Assembly (NCBI RefSeq): GCF_040581485.1
Contig: NC_090134.1
Location: 2,294,001 to 2,358,000 of the forward strand
Reading direction: 5' to 3'
Source of the DNA: Linepithema humile
Taxonomy: Eukaryota > Arthropoda > Insecta > Hymenoptera > Formicidae
Length of the DNA stretch: 64,000 nt
This document shows, piece after piece, positions 61,601 to 64,000 of this stretch. The position numbers and the translations under genes are program-made. Each line of letters opens with the position of its first letter. Within the stretch, counting starts at the first letter, position 1. Below the pieces are notes generated by a model. It ran no database searches and was not told the origin of the DNA. It saw only the letters and a list, made by a program, of their open reading frames with translations.

Positions 61601-64000
61601 ATTTCATGAATCAGTCGATACGGATTGCAGTGATAGAAATCTGAAGGATGTGCGGTGCAGAAGCGTGACATCGTGCTTCACGGTTGTCAGCGGAGAACCG
61701 TTCCACCAATCGTGCAAAAAGCTCGACACGCATTCCAAAACTCGCACCAGTGACGGTTCGACAACATTCTTGACTTTCCTAACACCATGATCTGTTTCGC
61801 TATTCGTTCATTCTTTAAAAGAGTTTACTTTTTCAGGAATTCTTTTATATGTGCTTCTCGATACTACATAAATAAAATTTTCAAAAAACAAAATATACTG
61901 AAAACCTTTTACGAACTCAACAGATGTTCTAGCATAAGTTAAACATTTACCAGATTATTTAATTACAATATATTGTTGAAATATATCGAAATAGATATTC
62001 TAAATGTATTTACTGTTTCGACGGAGAACTCCGTTACTCGAAAGGGATAAAATAAGACGCCAGCTCTCTCGAATATCTAGCATTGCTGGCGATGCAAAAC
62101 AGTGATTAAGAGTCGCATTAGTTTCTTATTCGCAGAAAAAACCGGTTTGGCTTAGGACAGTAACGATGACTGCTGGCGAACATAACATACTACGAAACCT
62201 ACGATGTCGAACGTAAACCTGTCACTGACCGATCTCTAACGAGCAAAAAAGAACAAACGAGTTTGTGCGAACGAATACGGAGTTCCGCGACTCGGAAGTC
62301 GCAAACGTGCAGTGCATATAATGCTGCGAACGTGCTGCAAAACGCATACGGTATTATTACGATATCGTATTGACGTAAATACAAGGTGTGTCGGGTGATA
62401 ATTTCTAAAATAAATCTTCCAAAACATCTCATTTACGAGAGAAACGCATAAAATTTGTTACAAATGGAAAAAATATATTGTTAATTTTTTATATGCGTAA
62501 ATGAAGAAATCTCTAATTCCGTAGTTAGATAATAATCTAATTAACCTTGAAATTATAAGAAAATTAAGAATAAATCATCGAAGAGAATTCTGAAATTTCT
62601 AAAAATGCTTTTACATCAATCGATTTAATCAGAATGCATTCTTTAGTCGAGTTTAAGCTCGACTTTGCCCCAGTGAACGTTGAATCGATTAAAGAGCGAG
62701 TCTAGAAATTTAAAACCGCATAATAAAGATATAATAAAAGTAAAATAAATAAAGATTTCATTTAATATTAAATAAATTTATAAAAAATCTATTTTAGACC
62801 TTTAATTCTAGTTTACAAAGATTTTACTCACATAGAGGAGTGATGTTCAGTAATCAAATTTTGCCTGAGATTTCATCCCCGTGCTACGAATTATAGGGTG
62901 TTTACCTCCGTTATCGATCCGCGGAAGGCGCAGCTAAAAATGGGAGTGGCGAGACCCTTAATTTCATTAGGCACTGTCCACGAACGAGTTCAATTTTGTC
63001 GGGAGAAATATTAATCTTGTGTGATTAAAATAAATGGAACTGACTGCGAGTTTAAAATGATGACGTCAGCTGTATATACAACAATTATTATCGTTTCAAA
63101 AAATATAACATTGTTGAAGAGAAATTAATCTTCCTTTATTACAAAAGTGTTTAATTTCTCAACAAGAAAAGCATCGATTTGTAACGATCGCTTTTAGAGG
63201 GATTTTTAAATTTGCAACTAGTTCTTTGTGATTGCTACATTCTTCACTGCAATAGCCTATTACATAGGCGGGAAACATGGCGAGATCATTATCGAAAGGT
63301 ATTTACGTTCACAAGTAGATTAGGTCAATGCTCGGCGAGCATTGCGACACACACCGCCGATCGATAAGTTGACAAAATATATAGTAGCACACGAAATTGT
63401 CGGAGCAGTTTTATCAGATTTATAAGCGTACACACAAATATCCTCGAAAAATATACATGCAAATAATAAAAGAGCTGAATGTATATCAGCCGAAGACATC
63501 AATTTCAATGCTATGCTCGCGCGAGGGTTGCATTACGCGAATTAAACACGTGAAAAATACAACGGTACGCACACGCGTATCGTGCGCACGGTATGCGAGA
63601 GGTCGATGCGTGGCTTTATCGATTGTACACGAGCGAATGCCTGCGGGAGGTCCGCCGGGGATGCCGGAGAAAAGAAGGGAAACCTCGTAATAAAGCAGTT
63701 GCACCTGTTACACTCGAGCGAGCATCTAAACGCGCGCGCCGCATTATCAATGCGCGCGTTCTACTTGTCGCGGATAAAAGTGCACGCCGCTCGCCGTAGA
63801 AACGAGCGCGGTTTTCCGCTTTTCACGGAGAAGAAAAAAAAAATTAGGAAAACATCTTCATAAATCAGAAACGAAAGAATGTGAGTCCGAGAAATTTATC
63901 TCCTTCGAAAGAGGAATCTGCGAATGTACAAAATCATAGATGCACGCTTTCACGAGATAGATTTCATAAATAAATATGGATAATTCAATTAAATTGAATT
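58654..64000. other. Probable 5' introns of the btsz-like gene; no exon recognised
   Basis: No coding exon that continues the C2-domain gene or starts another was seen in 5.3 kb on either strand. ORFs are short and without family resemblance. A CpG-richer patch at about 63.5-63.85 kb might mark a promoter. An acceptor (minus strand, TTTCCAG at 58635-58641) precedes the last recognised exon, so an upstream exon exists, but its position could not be read. Confidence 0.45.

Overview
The window reads as nuclear DNA of an insect, most likely a hymenopteran and plausibly an ant. It is AT-rich with scattered CpG-rich stretches. Genes are split by GT-AG introns that range from short to very long. Poly-pyrimidine 3' splice sites, many microsatellites and two eukaryotic tRNA-Pro genes support this. 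Nothing bacterial, viral or plasmid-like was found. Gene identities come from reading spliced translations against remembered families; no search was run.

Layout. (1) 1-6177 (+) holds the 3' two-thirds of an SLCO4A1-like organic anion transporter, with a MITE in one intron. (2) 8449-8520 (+) is tRNA-Pro(UGG). (3) 17015-22774 (+) is a complete second OATP of 951 aa, Oatp74D-like, with an unusual repeat-rich N-terminus; its leader may begin far upstream near 9 kb. (4) 26.9-27.2 kb is a CpG-rich promoter-like block, followed by 14 kb of sequence without clear coding, which includes a near-perfect 176-bp hairpin and a degenerate tandem repeat. (5) 41343-42166 (+) is the PRL-type phosphatase PRL-1/PTP4A, possibly driven from 27 kb. 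(6) 45604-46897 (-) is the proteasome regulator PI31, head-to-head with (7) 47355-48642 (+), the NHEJ factor XLF/NHEJ1. (8) 49043-49114 (-) is tRNA-Pro(AGG). (9) 49262-50998 (+) is a homologue of LRMDA (C10orf11). (10) 54579-58634 (-) is the 3' part of a synaptotagmin-like protein (bitesize/SYTL) with tandem C2 domains; its upstream exons were not found and probably lie beyond 64 kb.

The genes do not form one pathway. There is a tandem but diverged transporter pair on the left. In the middle sits a compact housekeeping cluster (PRL-1, PI31, XLF, tRNA-Pro, LRMDA) with one shared divergent promoter. A large membrane-trafficking gene lies on the right. All exon boundaries given are read from splice consensus plus phase. 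The summed CDS of every multi-exon gene is a multiple of three once the incoming phase is counted, which supports the models.

The best leads for something undescribed are the R-x-x-S repeat N-terminus and duplicated 54-bp cassette exon of the second OATP, the long hairpin at 29.2 kb, and the possible in-frame N-terminal extension of PRL-1 spliced from 27 kb.
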